64,000 nucleotides of DNA from Hyalangium versicolor (GCF_020103695.1 NZ_JAHXBF010000025.1:62001-126000), one strand, 5' to 3'. Counted from the first letter of the stretch, positions 8,427 through 19,005 are shown. Notes: generated by a model from the letters alone, not told the origin. A program made the numbers and translations.

Positions 8427-9605
8427 ATGAAACGTTTTTGCTCTCTGGCTCTCCTGCTCCTTGCGGCGTGTGGTGGTGATGATGACAACTCCCCGGACGA
8501 CACGCCGGATAGTGGCCCGGCCTACGTGCTGGGCAACCTGGTGTTCGGTCCAGAGGGCACCACGTCCTACGTGAACGTGCTCGACAAGCTCGACTCCCCC
8601 ACGATCGATCTGAAGAAGGCCCGCGAGTTCCCCGGCGCCGCGGACGTCTGGGTCTACAACCAGAAGATATTCGTCACCAATCCGGAGAAGCTCACCATCA
8701 CCCGCTACGGGCTCAAGGGCCGCGAGTTGGTGGAGGAGGCGGCCATCAGCTTCTCCAACTACGGCATCACCAGCATGGGCTTCTGGCTCAACACCTTCGT
8801 CACCGAAGACAAGGCGTTCATGCTCAACGGTGCCGCCGAGTACATCGTGTGGAGCCCCAAGACGATGGAGATCACCCAGGTCATCAAGCTGCCCACGTTC
8901 CCGGAACGCCCCGGCTACCGGCTGGTCCCTGGCTACTCCGACCGGGCCGCGGCATGGCGCAACGGGTGGCTCTTCCAGCCCCTGTACTGGACCGACGATT
9001 CCTACTTCCGGTTCACGCCCGACTCGCGCATCGTGGTGATCGACACCAACACCAGCAAGCTGGTCGAGATCCTCGAGGCTCCGTGCCCGGGGCTCGACTA
9101 CGTCAGCCGTGACGCTGCCGGCAACTTCTTCTTCTCGAGCTGGGTCTACGCTCCCGGCGGGGCGGTGGTGCTCGACCAGCCCTCGACGTGCGCGTTCGAG
9201 GTTCCCTCGGACTTCCGAGCGCCGAACGTGGCGTTCAAGTTCGCGGACCTCACCGGGGGCCGAGAGGGTGGCATGCTGCACTTCCTGCCGGGCGGAGGAG
9301 CGATGTTCTCGGTCTTCCACGACGAGCGCTTCACCGTCGACGCGAACACCAACCCGTCGCAGGTCACCTTCGGCCCCAACTGGCGCTTCTGGTCCTACAA
9401 GAACGGCACCGCCGCGCCCATCGAGGCCTTCGACTGGAACGCGGGGGCCCAGTACACCTTCAGGGTCGAAACCAGCAACCTCATGCTGGTGGCCGATGGG
9501 GACTACAGCCGCACGCGGATCTACGATCTGGGCAGTGACGGCACCGCCCCCACCCAGAAGTTCGAAGCGCCGGGCTGGTCGGTGCGGCTCTTCCAGGCCC
9601 GCTGA
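8427..9605 (+). CDS. Fur-boxed lipoprotein, paralogue of the 4196-5410 product
   Basis: A 392-residue predicted lipoprotein with a clear lipobox (LLAAC at about residues 11-15), then a Gly/Asp-rich linker and a long beta-rich domain. It aligns in layout with the lipoprotein of the divergent operon: YVLG at the domain start, GPEGTTSYVNVLDKLD, and NYGITSMGF matching NYGLTYMDF. Such proteins could be surface substrate-binding partners of the TonB receptor, or secreted chelate binders. This is inference from context. The gene has its own Fur-type box and no visible ribosome site, so the transcript may be leaderless. It converges on acetyl-CoA synthetase. Confidence 0.82.
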   Translation: MKRFCSLALLLLAACGGDDDNSPDDTPDSGPAYVLGNLVFGPEGTTSYVNVLDKLDSPTIDLKKAREFPGAADVWVYNQKIFVTNPEKLTITRYGLKGRELVEEAAISFSNYGITSMGFWLNTFVTEDKAFMLNGAAEYIVWSPKTMEITQVIKLPTFPERPGYRLVPGYSDRAAAWRNGWLFQPLYWTDDSYFRFTPDSRIVVIDTNTSKLVEILEAPCPGLDYVSRDAAGNFFFSSWVYAPGGAVVLDQPSTCAFEVPSDFRAPNVAFKFADLTGGREGGMLHFLPGGGAMFSVFHDERFTVDANTNPSQVTFGPNWRFWSYKNGTAAPIEAFDWNAGAQYTFRVETSNLMLVADGDYSRTRIYDLGSDGTAPTQKFEAPGWSVRLFQAR

Positions 9606-9655
9606 CACCGGGAGCTGGTGGGCTCGGGCGTCAGCGGGCGGGGAGTGGCTTCGGG

Positions 9656-11617
<1,962 letters not shown>

Positions 11618-11686
11618 GGGCTTCCTCCCCAGCAGGACGGCGTGACAAGGCCTCCTGTCTAGGTCGCCCGTGGCCCAGGCTCAAGG

Positions 11687-12202
11687 CTACTCTTCGCAGC
11701 TCTCTCCATTCTGAACGGCCTCGAAGCTCGCCCAGAGCTCGCAGACACACTGGTCCGGCTGCCGGGCCTCATAACGCACCCGCACAGTGCCGTCGAACCG
11801 GGTGCGGCAGACCGTGGTCCCCTCCAGGTGCACGCTCACCTGGTCCAGCAGGCACTCCTCGTTGGTGTTCGGGAGGACGATCGACGCGTTGGCCACACTG
11901 CCGTCCACCGCGAAACGGTCCTTGGACTCCAGGAAGCGGCCGACGAGCTGCATCTCCAGCAGCTCGAAGTCCATGCGCACCACCTGTCCGGTAATGAGCA
12001 GTGAGCCATCCCAGAGCGATTCCGGCTTGTCGAAGGGGAGCAGGTTGCAGTCGTCCCGGTACTTCGAGACGAACCGAAGATCGTAGTGCCCCTGGTTCTG
12101 GGGGAACGTGTTGCAGCTGAGGCAGAGCCCCACGGCGAGGAGCAGGCACGGCAGCAAGGAGCGGCGGGTGGGCACGCGCCCACCATAACCAACCCCGCGC
12201 AT
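11687..12202 (-). CDS. Small predicted lipoprotein of unknown function
   Basis: A 171-residue protein with a lipoprotein signal (lipobox LCLSC near residue 30) and a mature part of about 140 residues. The mature part holds several cysteines (DDCN, EECLL, TVCR, QCVCE, ESCEE), suggesting disulfides in the periplasm or at the surface. I recognise no family. The ATG at 12202 gives a long n-region; a GTG at codon 10 is an alternative start. It is transcribed divergently from the Nudix gene with only about 44 bases between likely starts. Confidence 0.7.
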   Translation of the reverse strand: MRGVGYGGRVPTRRSLLPCLLLAVGLCLSCNTFPQNQGHYDLRFVSKYRDDCNLLPFDKPESLWDGSLLITGQVVRMDFELLEMQLVGRFLESKDRFAVDGSVANASIVLPNTNEECLLDQVSVHLEGTTVCRTRFDGTVRVRYEARQPDQCVCELWASFEAVQNGESCEE

Positions 12203-12246
12203 CCATGCAGTGCCCTCGCGCGGCCCGGGGTAGACTGTGCGGCCCT

Positions 12247-12675
12247 ATGGCCGAGAAACAGTTCAAGAACCCCACTCCCACCGTGGACTGCATCATCGAG
12301 CTGCCCGGAGAGCGCATCGTCCTCATCCGCCGCGCCAATCCGCCCATCGGCTGGGCGCTTCCGGGTGGCTTCGTGGACGAGGGGGAGCCGCTCCACGCCG
12401 CCGCCGTGCGCGAGGCCAAGGAGGAGACCGGCCTCACGGTGGAGCTCATCGAGCAGTTCTTCACCTACTCGGACCCGAAGCGCGACCCGCGCAAGCACAC
12501 GATGTCCACCGTCTATATCGGCCGAGCCCAGGGCGAGCCCCAGGGCGCCGACGATGCCGCCGAGGCCCGGGCCTTCCCTGTGAATGCCCTGCCCCCGGAT
12601 CTCTGCTTCGACCACGGCACCATCCTGTCCGACTACCTGGCCTACAAGCGGACCGGGCAGCGGCGGAAGATCTGA
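12247..12675 (+). CDS. Nudix hydrolase
   Basis: A 142-residue protein from the ATG at 12247. The Nudix box is complete, from GGFVDEGE through REAKEETG, with the metal-binding glutamates in place. The protein is a short single-domain hydrolase of a nucleoside diphosphate linked to a side group; the substrate cannot be read from sequence. The open frame extends 14 codons upstream to 12205, but those residues (ending RLCGP) do not look like a Nudix N terminus, so the internal ATG is preferred. The site-2-type protease gene starts 12 bases downstream and may be co-transcribed. Confidence 0.9.
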   Translation: MAEKQFKNPTPTVDCIIELPGERIVLIRRANPPIGWALPGGFVDEGEPLHAAAVREAKEETGLTVELIEQFFTYSDPKRDPRKHTMSTVYIGRAQGEPQGADDAAEARAFPVNALPPDLCFDHGTILSDYLAYKRTGQRRKI

Positions 12676-12687
12676 AGTCGCGCTCGG

Positions 12688-14085
12688 ATGTACGTCCTCC
12701 TGGCCCTCCTCGCCCTCGGCCTGCTGCTGGCCGTCCATGAGTTGGGGCACCTCCTGGCCGCGCGGCTGCTCGGCGTGAGCGTGCCCCGCTTCTCCCTGGG
12801 CTTCGGGCCGCCGCTGCTCTCGTTCCACCTGTTCGGCACCGAGTATGTCGTCGCCGCCATTCCCCTGGGCGCCTCGACCACCCTGCATGGGATGAATCCC
12901 CATGTGCCCGGGCTCGATCCGGCCGATCCCCGGAGCTACTCGGCCCAGCGCCCGTGGAAGCGCGTGGTCATCACCCTGGCCGGATCGGTGGCCAACTACC
13001 TGTTCGCCCTGGGGGTGCTCTTCGTGCTGTACACCTCGGGTACGCACGTGGTGGTGCCGCTCACGGTGGGCACGGTGACGCCCGGCTCGGAGGCCGCACG
13101 CGCCCAGCTCCTCCCGGGCGATCGCATCCTCAGTGTGGATGGCCAGCCGATGAAGAGCTGGTCGGACTTCGTGGAGTTCATCGGCGCCAGCCCCGGCCGG
13201 GACCGATCGCTCGTCGTCTCGCGCCATGACGAGGCGCGCGTGGTGCAGGTGCGCCCCCGTCCCGATGAACGGGGGGTGGGCCGCATCGGCGTGAGCCAGC
13301 AGTACGTGTACCGCGAGCACAAACCGGGAGAGGCCCTGGCCCAGTCCCTGGTTCACTCCCAGCGAGTGGCCACCGAGGCGCTCGGCCTCGTCTGGAGCCT
13401 GGTCGTGGGCCGCAATCCCGCAGCCGAGCCTCCCAGCACCGTGGCCGTCGTGCGGCAGTCCTCCGGTGCGGCCTCCTCGGGACGGGATGCCTTCCTGCGG
13501 GTGCTGGTCGCCATGTCCGTGGCGCTCTCGCTGCTGCACCTCGTGCCCATACCTGGACTCGATGGCGGCCGGCTGCTGTTCCTCGCCATCGAGTTGGCCC
13601 GAGGGCGGCCGGTGTCCTCTCGCGTGGAGACTTTCGCCAACACGCTGGGGTTCCTGGCCATCGCCGCCGCCATCATCGCCGTCTCCGTCGCCGAGGTCCG
13701 ACGCGCCCTCCCGCTCCCGGAGCCTCATGGCGATTCCGGCCCTGCGCCCCTCCCCTCGCTTGCTCTCACGGATGGAGGGGACTCCTCGAGCCCTGGCTCC
13801 TCGCACGACGCTGGGGTGCTCACTCCTGATGCGGGGGGAACCTCCTCCAAGCCTGGCTCCTTGTCCGATGCTGGGGTGCTCACTCCGGATGCGGGGGGAA
13901 CCTCCACAACAGGGATGGTGTCAGATGGAGGGCGACCCTCTCCGGCTGCCGGGGGGACGAGCAGCACGGCAACAGCACCCGATGGAGGACTCCCTCCCCC
14001 GGATGCTGGAGGACCGACCGGGCCGGGGAGCGCCCCCGACGCGGGTGCACCTCTGGTCGATGCGGGCGCTGCTGACGCGGGTTGA
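12688..14085 (+). CDS. M50 site-2-type metalloprotease with a PDZ domain and repetitive tail
   Basis: A 465-residue membrane protease. The zinc motif HELGH lies in the first membrane helix (about residues 12-20), a PDZ domain spans about 120-200, and the second catalytic motif is LVPIPGLDGGR near residue 290, before the last helices. Family knowledge: such enzymes cut transmembrane anti-sigma factors or signal peptides. The last 110 residues are a low-complexity Ser/Pro/Gly/Asp tail with DAGVLTPDAGGTS repeated, encoded by a 60-base tandem repeat. This gene is distinct from the rseP orthologue at 24706-26358, which sits in the usual uppS-cdsA setting. The tail is unusual for the family. Confidence 0.9.
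   Translation: MYVLLALLALGLLLAVHELGHLLAARLLGVSVPRFSLGFGPPLLSFHLFGTEYVVAAIPLGASTTLHGMNPHVPGLDPADPRSYSAQRPWKRVVITLAGSVANYLFALGVLFVLYTSGTHVVVPLTVGTVTPGSEAARAQLLPGDRILSVDGQPMKSWSDFVEFIGASPGRDRSLVVSRHDEARVVQVRPRPDERGVGRIGVSQQYVYREHKPGEALAQSLVHSQRVATEALGLVWSLVVGRNPAAEPPSTVAVVRQSSGAASSGRDAFLRVLVAMSVALSLLHLVPIPGLDGGRLLFLAIELARGRPVSSRVETFANTLGFLAIAAAIIAVSVAEVRRALPLPEPHGDSGPAPLPSLALTDGGDSSSPGSSHDAGVLTPDAGGTSSKPGSLSDAGVLTPDAGGTSTTGMVSDGGRPSPAAGGTSSTATAPDGGLPPPDAGGPTGPGSAPDAGAPLVDAGAADAG
13786..13905 (+). repeat. Two-copy 60-base tandem repeat in the protease tail
   Basis: Copies at 13786-13845 and 13846-13905 are nearly identical; the last 37 bases of each differ at only one position. They encode the DAGVLTPDAGGTS unit. 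More degenerate DGG and DAG units follow to the stop codon. Low-complexity repeats of this kind expand by slippage or recombination. Confidence 0.85.
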
Positions 14086-14107
14086 AGGCTCTATTCTCGG
14101 ACGGTCC

Positions 14108-14767
14108 ATGAATCGCCAAGCAAATGCCGGCCTCTTCTGTGAGCTGTACTGGGGTGAATCCCTGGCCGAGGCCTGGAGCATCGGCTCCGAGCATCCCCAG
14201 GTGCTCGCGGCGCCCGACGAGAAGGCGATGCTGCCCCTCTATGGATTCACCCTGCCCGAAGAGCCCTTCCTCTTCGCCGAGCGCACCGAGCACGGCTACC
14301 GTGTCTTCGTTCCTCCTCGCGTGAAGCTGGAGCGCAGCACGAAGGGCGACGCCTTCCATGCCGTGCCCGAGTCCCAGTTCGTCCAGCACCAGGGACGGGC
14401 CAGCGTGGAGTTGCCCGAAGGCACCACGCTGCGGCTCACCGAGGGCGAGCTCCACCTGCTCGTTTCGCACTCGGTGGCGAAGGATCGGGAGAAGGTCTCC
14501 CGGCTCAAGGCCTTCGTGCGAGTGGCGGCGGTCAGCGTGCTGTTCCTGAGCCTGCCGCTGGGGTTCCTCTTCGGCGGCCCGGATCCCCAGCAGATGCAGC
14601 AGAGCAACGCCCGAGCCATCTCTGCGGCGAAGGAGAAGGATCAGGCCCGGCGCAAGGCGCTGGGAGTCGACACGCCCCTGAAGCCCATCGCCGGGACCGA
14701 GCAGAAGCCCGTCCAGAGCGACGGCGGCACCCCGGTCACCGTGCCCGCCAACCTGAGCGTCCAGTAG
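14108..14767 (+). CDS. Single-TM protein of unknown function
   Basis: A 219-residue protein starting at the ATG at 14108, 23 bases after the protease stop. The first 130 residues are soluble and mixed alpha/beta. One membrane helix follows at about residues 141-158 (SVLFLSLPLGFLFGG), then a hydrophilic tail of about 60 residues. No signal peptide is seen, so the N-terminal part is probably cytoplasmic. I do not recognise a family with confidence. The reading frame is open upstream to 13466, but that part is a shadow of the protease. Co-transcription with the protease is likely from the spacing. Confidence 0.72.
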   Translation: MNRQANAGLFCELYWGESLAEAWSIGSEHPQVLAAPDEKAMLPLYGFTLPEEPFLFAERTEHGYRVFVPPRVKLERSTKGDAFHAVPESQFVQHQGRASVELPEGTTLRLTEGELHLLVSHSVAKDREKVSRLKAFVRVAAVSVLFLSLPLGFLFGGPDPQQMQQSNARAISAAKEKDQARRKALGVDTPLKPIAGTEQKPVQSDGGTPVTVPANLSVQ

Positions 14768-14803
14768 CCTCGAGGGCAGGCGCTTCCGCCCTACCTCCTC
14801 CGT

Positions 14804-14822
14804 CGTTGGGCCCACGCCAACG
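14804..14822 (+). terminator. Inverted repeat between the TM protein and the DUF4157 gene
   Basis: CGTTGG and CCAACG form a 6-base stem around a 7-base loop, 37 bases after the preceding stop. No T-run follows, so it may be a weak terminator or an operator for the next gene. Confidence 0.35.
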
Positions 14823-14869
14823 AGGGAGTTAGAGTCGGATGGAGATAAAAGGCACCAGAAGGGCTTCGC

Positions 14870-16537
14870 ATGTTCGCGTCCGAGCACAAGCCTCGTCAGT
14901 CCGTGGGGAACGCTCCTGCTCCGACGCCCAGGTGGCAGGCTCCGGAGAGCGCTCCCCCGAATCCGGGCTGGCACCATCTGGCCCTGTCGAGCCGCTCCGC
15001 GATGAGCGGACCGCACGAACAGGGTGAAGCGCGACGCCATTACTTCGAGCCTCGCACGCAGGCGCCCTCCCGTGCGTCCCACCCCATCCAGCGCCAGGCG
15101 GCTGTGAGCACCCCTGGCGATGCCGCTGAGAAAGAAGCGGACGACGTTGCCCAGCGAGTCATGAGGATGGCGGAGGGGGCACTCGCCCCCGTTCAGCCCA
15201 TGGCCGGCAGTTCTCCAAGGCGCGAAGTTCTGACGAAGCACGCGATGTCCACGGAGGCGAACGCCGGGCTGGATGTCGGAGCCGCCGTGCGTGAAACCGA
15301 GCGGGGCGGCAAGCCACTCCCCAATGCCGTGCGTACGTTCATGGAGCCTCGGTTCGGATACGACTTCAGCGGCGTCCGCGTTCACACGGGTGGCGAAGCC
15401 GCGAATGCGGCGCGTGCGGTCCAAGCCAGGGCCTACACCTCCGGCAGCGCCATCGTCTTCGGCGAGGGAGAATACGCCCCCTCCACGGCCCAGGGCAGGA
15501 TGCTGCTCGCGCACGAGTTGGCCCATGTGGTGCAACAAGGCGCGGCGAAGAGCGCCTCCCCTGTCGTCCAACGCTGGTCGGCCGGCACGCCCGTCGACGC
15601 ACAGGCCAAGGCGGCCGAGGTCGAGCACCTCGTGCGTCCTGGCAACAATGAGGCGCAGGCGCTCAAGACTCTCGACGCGCTCAAGGACATGCGCGACCTG
15701 CTCGCCGTCGTGCGCAAGCTCTACACCGACGCGGACTCGACCAACACCGACGAGGGGGCTCGCCGTGCCTATTCCCTCTTGAATGGAGAGCTCACGATCG
15801 GCGGCCCGGCCACGGCAGGCGTCAACCGGGCAAGGCTCAAGGCGGCGTTCGACGCCGCGCCCTACTCCGCGCTGCGCAACCCTGTCGGGGAGGATCCCGG
15901 CACCAACCCGACGCTCTCCAACGCGCGCAAGAGCCAGAGCGGCATCGCACGCCCCGGTGATTGGGGTGAAGACCCGGACAACAACACGTGGGTCATGCAC
16001 AAGGAGGGCATCCGCAGCTATTTCCGCACGAGCGTCCCTCGCGCGAGGCGCTCGTCGGCATGGATGGCGAACAATCCTGGCAACGCCGACTACCTCAAAA
16101 CGCTCACCCCCCGCGCCGTCGGCTCCTTCCGCTGGGGGAAGGGAGGGCACGACTTCGCGGTGTACTTCGACGAAGCAGATGCCTCTGTCGATCTGCGTGA
16201 GCGCATGAGCAGCTTCACGACCGTCGAGAACTACATCCGCGCCCATCTCGGAAACAACCCCAAGGAGAAGGGGAACAACTTCGATCTCTACATCAAAGCC
16301 ATCCAGACCGAGGTCCCCGAGCTGAGCCAAGGCGATGCGACTTCGAAATGGACCGACAACGACGCCCAGTGGCGCCGCGTCGTGCAAGGCTTCAAGGTCG
16401 CGGAGGGCTGGGTTCCTGCCGTCATCGGAAAGACGCTCACGGCGGCCGACGTGACGGCCACTCCCTCGGATCCCAAGGAGGCCGCCGTCGTGGACTACTA
16501 TCGTGCGCGCTTCGGAGTGTCGGGGTCCAAGCCTTGA
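14870..16537 (+). CDS. DUF4157 (eCIS core) domain protein, putative exported effector
   Basis: A 555-residue protein. Residues 1-140 are poor in order, rich in Pro, Ala and Arg, with no signal peptide. The DUF4157 domain spans about 143-224 and includes DFSGVRVHTG and the zinc-protease-like motif HELAHVVQQG (HELAH at 215-219). The C-terminal 310 residues match nothing I recognise and contain a conserved-looking aromatic stretch (SFRWGKGGHDFAVYF). Family knowledge: DUF4157 marks cargo of extracellular contractile injection systems and some secreted toxins, with the variable C terminus as the effector. No injection-system genes are in this window. Effector status is inference. The ATG at 14870 was chosen because the upstream codons lack coding character. 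Confidence 0.85.
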   Translation: MFASEHKPRQSVGNAPAPTPRWQAPESAPPNPGWHHLALSSRSAMSGPHEQGEARRHYFEPRTQAPSRASHPIQRQAAVSTPGDAAEKEADDVAQRVMRMAEGALAPVQPMAGSSPRREVLTKHAMSTEANAGLDVGAAVRETERGGKPLPNAVRTFMEPRFGYDFSGVRVHTGGEAANAARAVQARAYTSGSAIVFGEGEYAPSTAQGRMLLAHELAHVVQQGAAKSASPVVQRWSAGTPVDAQAKAAEVEHLVRPGNNEAQALKTLDALKDMRDLLAVVRKLYTDADSTNTDEGARRAYSLLNGELTIGGPATAGVNRARLKAAFDAAPYSALRNPVGEDPGTNPTLSNARKSQSGIARPGDWGEDPDNNTWVMHKEGIRSYFRTSVPRARRSSAWMANNPGNADYLKTLTPRAVGSFRWGKGGHDFAVYFDEADASVDLRERMSSFTTVENYIRAHLGNNPKEKGNNFDLYIKAIQTEVPELSQGDATSKWTDNDAQWRRVVQGFKVAEGWVPAVIGKTLTAADVTATPSDPKEAAVVDYYRARFGVSGSKP

Positions 16538-16550
16538 TTCGAAGCGTGCG

Positions 16551-17213
16551 TCAGGGGCCCAATCCGACCCAGATCTCGCCGTCCTCGAAGAACTCCTTCT
16601 TCCAGATCGGCACATCCTGCTTGAGCCGCTCGATGGTGTGCTCGCAGGCCAGGAACGCCTCTTTCCGATGGGGCGCCGCCGCGGCGATCACCACCGCCAG
16701 CTCTCCCGGCATCAACGTCCCCACCCGGTGCATGATCGCCAGGCGCGTGCCGCTCCAGCGCTCCGCCACCTCCGCGGCGATGGCCGCCATCCGCTTCTCC
16801 GCCATGGGCGGATAGGCCTCGTACTCGAGCTTCAGCACCCGCCGGCCCTTCGTCTGGTTGCGCACCGAGCCCGAGAACGTCACCAGCCCGCCGTACGCCT
16901 CACCCGACACCGCCGCCACCACTTCCTCCAACCGCAGCGGCCGGTCCACCACCGAGAACAACCCCGAGCCTCCCGACACCGGAGGGATCAGCGCCAGCTC
17001 CGCCCCGTCCGGCACCTCCGCGCCCGTGTCCACGAACTCCTGGTTCACCGCCACCCGCAGGTGCGGCAGCAATGGCACCAGCCCCGGGTGCTTCTCGGCC
17101 ACCCGGCGCAGCACATCCTGGACCCGCGCACCTTCGGGCACTTCCAGCGTCTCGCGCTGGGCTCCCGCGCGCTCTCGCGCCGCGGCGAAGTAGAGAACGA
17201 AGATCGATGCCAT
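16551..17213 (-). CDS. Fused MoaD-MoaE molybdopterin synthase (MoaX-like)
   Basis: A 220-residue fusion from the ATG at 17213. Residues 1-82 are a MoaD-type ubiquitin-like sulfur carrier ending in Gly-Gly. Residues 90-220 are MoaE, with MHRVG, PHRKEAF and the catalytic-lysine region VPIWKKEFFEDG. Together they convert precursor Z to molybdopterin. The Gly81-Gly82 pair is followed by Ser83, as I recall for mycobacterial MoaX, which is cleaved there to free the MoaD C terminus. Activity therefore probably needs proteolysis. It is the last gene of a run and starts 1 base after the PKD lipoprotein stop. Confidence 0.92.
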   Translation of the reverse strand: MASIFVLYFAAARERAGAQRETLEVPEGARVQDVLRRVAEKHPGLVPLLPHLRVAVNQEFVDTGAEVPDGAELALIPPVSGGSGLFSVVDRPLRLEEVVAAVSGEAYGGLVTFSGSVRNQTKGRRVLKLEYEAYPPMAEKRMAAIAAEVAERWSGTRLAIMHRVGTLMPGELAVVIAAAAPHRKEAFLACEHTIERLKQDVPIWKKEFFEDGEIWVGLGP

Positions 17214-17214
17214 C

Positions 17215-19005
17215 TCAGTGAGTCCGCAGCACGACCCGGCCGCGCAGCCGAGCCCCGCCCTCTTCGGGCGCGAAGTCCAGGAAGGCGTGATCGAACGGAG
17301 TGACTTGATCCAGGAACGCCCCGCCAAAGGCCTTCGCCGCGCTCAGCTGCCCCGGTGGAACCCCCGGCACCTGCTCGGGTGCATCCATCTCCGAGCGCAG
17401 CCGGCCCATGTCCAGCATCAGGGACACATGACTCGGCCCGAATGCGCTCGCGCCGAAGCGATCCTGGAGCGCCGCCCCCACGTTCCCCCGAGGCCTTGCG
17501 TCCAGCGCCTCGCCCGCCTGCAGCGACAGGCGATCCGCCGCCACCGTCAGCACCAGCGGCTGATCCATCACCCGCATCCGGAACCGGGTGACGCCCTTCT
17601 CCTGGCTCTGCTCCACATTCCAGGTACCGGTCGCGAACACCTTCGTGAGCGCCGCCACCATGGGCTCGGAGCGCGTCAGGCCCGCCTCCATCATCACCGC
17701 GCCGCGGGGCTCGGGTCGCTTGTTCACCAGGAAGTTCCGATAGAAGGCCGGCGCGTCGAAGTACACCAGCAGCGTCACGTCCCCTCGCACCGAGTTGATG
17801 AGCGCCTCGGCGTCGATCCCCTCCTTGCTCCAGTTCTGGAGAGCCTCCGTCCGCCGCGGAGAGCCGGGAGTTCCGAAGAGCAGCGACGCCAGCTCGCTTG
17901 GCGGAATGGACATCATCGCCACGCCCACGGGCCCCAGAGGAGCCTTCTCCAGCAGCGCCGGCGCCGGGCCCTGCTTGCCCTGCAGCAGCGGCTTGTCCGC
18001 GGGCATGAAGCCGTCCATCTCCGCGCGCCCCTCCTTCACGGACAGCGAGGAGAAGAACCCCGGGAACCCGCCCCCCTGATCCTTCTGCGGGAAGCGGATG
18101 AAGACGTACGCAATGCCCTCCGCCACCTTCGCGCGCAGCTGCGTCAGCAGCGGGGACTCGGACAGCCCCGGGCCTCTGAACTCCGCCACGTACCGGCGCA
18201 GCCCCTCCGCATCCGGCGACGAGGTGGACGCCTGCACCGGCTCGCCCGCGGGAACCTCCTTCTTCTGCGGCATCGCCAGGTACAGGTAGCCCCGGTCCAG
18301 GAACACCGTCACGGGCTCCACTTCCGTCATCTCGATCCGCGCGCTGTCCTCTCCCTGCCGCTGCACCCGGTGGCCCCCGGACTCGAACTCCTGGATGACC
18401 GTGTCCAGGGCCGCCTTGCCATCCGTCACGCCCAGCAGCGCCACCGTGCCCTCGAACACCGGCACCGAGAACAGGCCGAAGCCCTCCTCCGGATCCACCT
18501 TGCTGGAGTCGCCCTTCAGGCTCTGCAGCACCATGGGCAGGAAGGGAGCATCCTCCAACTGCCGCTGGGCCGTGTCCGGGCCCATGAGGCGCGCGTAGAA
18601 GTCCACCAGCGGCTCCACCGAGCCGCGCAGCTGCGGCACGTACATGGCCACCGTCGCGTCCTCGGGGATGGCGCGCAGCACCGGCCGAGGCACCACGGTG
18701 AGCTGCACGCGGCCCACCTCCGTCGCGCCATCGAGCGCCCGCACCGCGAATGTGCCCGAGCGCGGGAAGGCGTGCGCGAGGTGACGGCCCTTCTGCGCGG
18801 GCGCGCCGTCCCCGAAGTCCCAGGAGACTTCCGGAGCGCCCTCCTGGGCGGAGCCAAACTCCACCGGCACTCCGGCCTCCACCGTGCGATCCGCCCCCAG
18901 CTCGGGCTTCACGGCATGGTGGCAGCCGGCGGCCAGCAGGGCCCCGGCCACCAACGAGAGGACGGACGACGGGACTTTCAGGAAAAGGCGCGAGGAAGAC
19001 CGCAT
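17215..19005 (-). CDS. PKD-domain lipoprotein of unknown function
   Basis: A 596-residue predicted lipoprotein (lipobox LLAAGC near residue 28). A PKD-type domain follows (about residues 35-105, with VSWDFGDG). The remaining 490 residues form a large globular part with no motif I know. Some patches (for example LLVYFDAPAFYRNF) suggest beta structure. It lies 8 bases after the beta-barrel gene and 1 base before the molybdopterin synthase gene, all on the minus strand. The MYXO-CTERM protein and the outer-membrane barrel upstream suggest a cell-surface role. Function unknown. Confidence 0.82.
   Translation of the reverse strand: MRSSSRLFLKVPSSVLSLVAGALLAAGCHHAVKPELGADRTVEAGVPVEFGSAQEGAPEVSWDFGDGAPAQKGRHLAHAFPRSGTFAVRALDGATEVGRVQLTVVPRPVLRAIPEDATVAMYVPQLRGSVEPLVDFYARLMGPDTAQRQLEDAPFLPMVLQSLKGDSSKVDPEEGFGLFSVPVFEGTVALLGVTDGKAALDTVIQEFESGGHRVQRQGEDSARIEMTEVEPVTVFLDRGYLYLAMPQKKEVPAGEPVQASTSSPDAEGLRRYVAEFRGPGLSESPLLTQLRAKVAEGIAYVFIRFPQKDQGGGFPGFFSSLSVKEGRAEMDGFMPADKPLLQGKQGPAPALLEKAPLGPVGVAMMSIPPSELASLLFGTPGSPRRTEALQNWSKEGIDAEALINSVRGDVTLLVYFDAPAFYRNFLVNKRPEPRGAVMMEAGLTRSEPMVAALTKVFATGTWNVEQSQEKGVTRFRMRVMDQPLVLTVAADRLSLQAGEALDARPRGNVGAALQDRFGASAFGPSHVSLMLDMGRLRSEMDAPEQVPGVPPGQLSAAKAFGGAFLDQVTPFDHAFLDFAPEEGGARLRGRVVLRTH

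Noticed and set aside
11836..16615. Two long minus-strand frames of 656 and 911 codons opposite the protease and DUF4157 genes
   Set aside because: Both are antisense to genes with intact HELGH or HELAH motifs and look like G+C-driven shadows.
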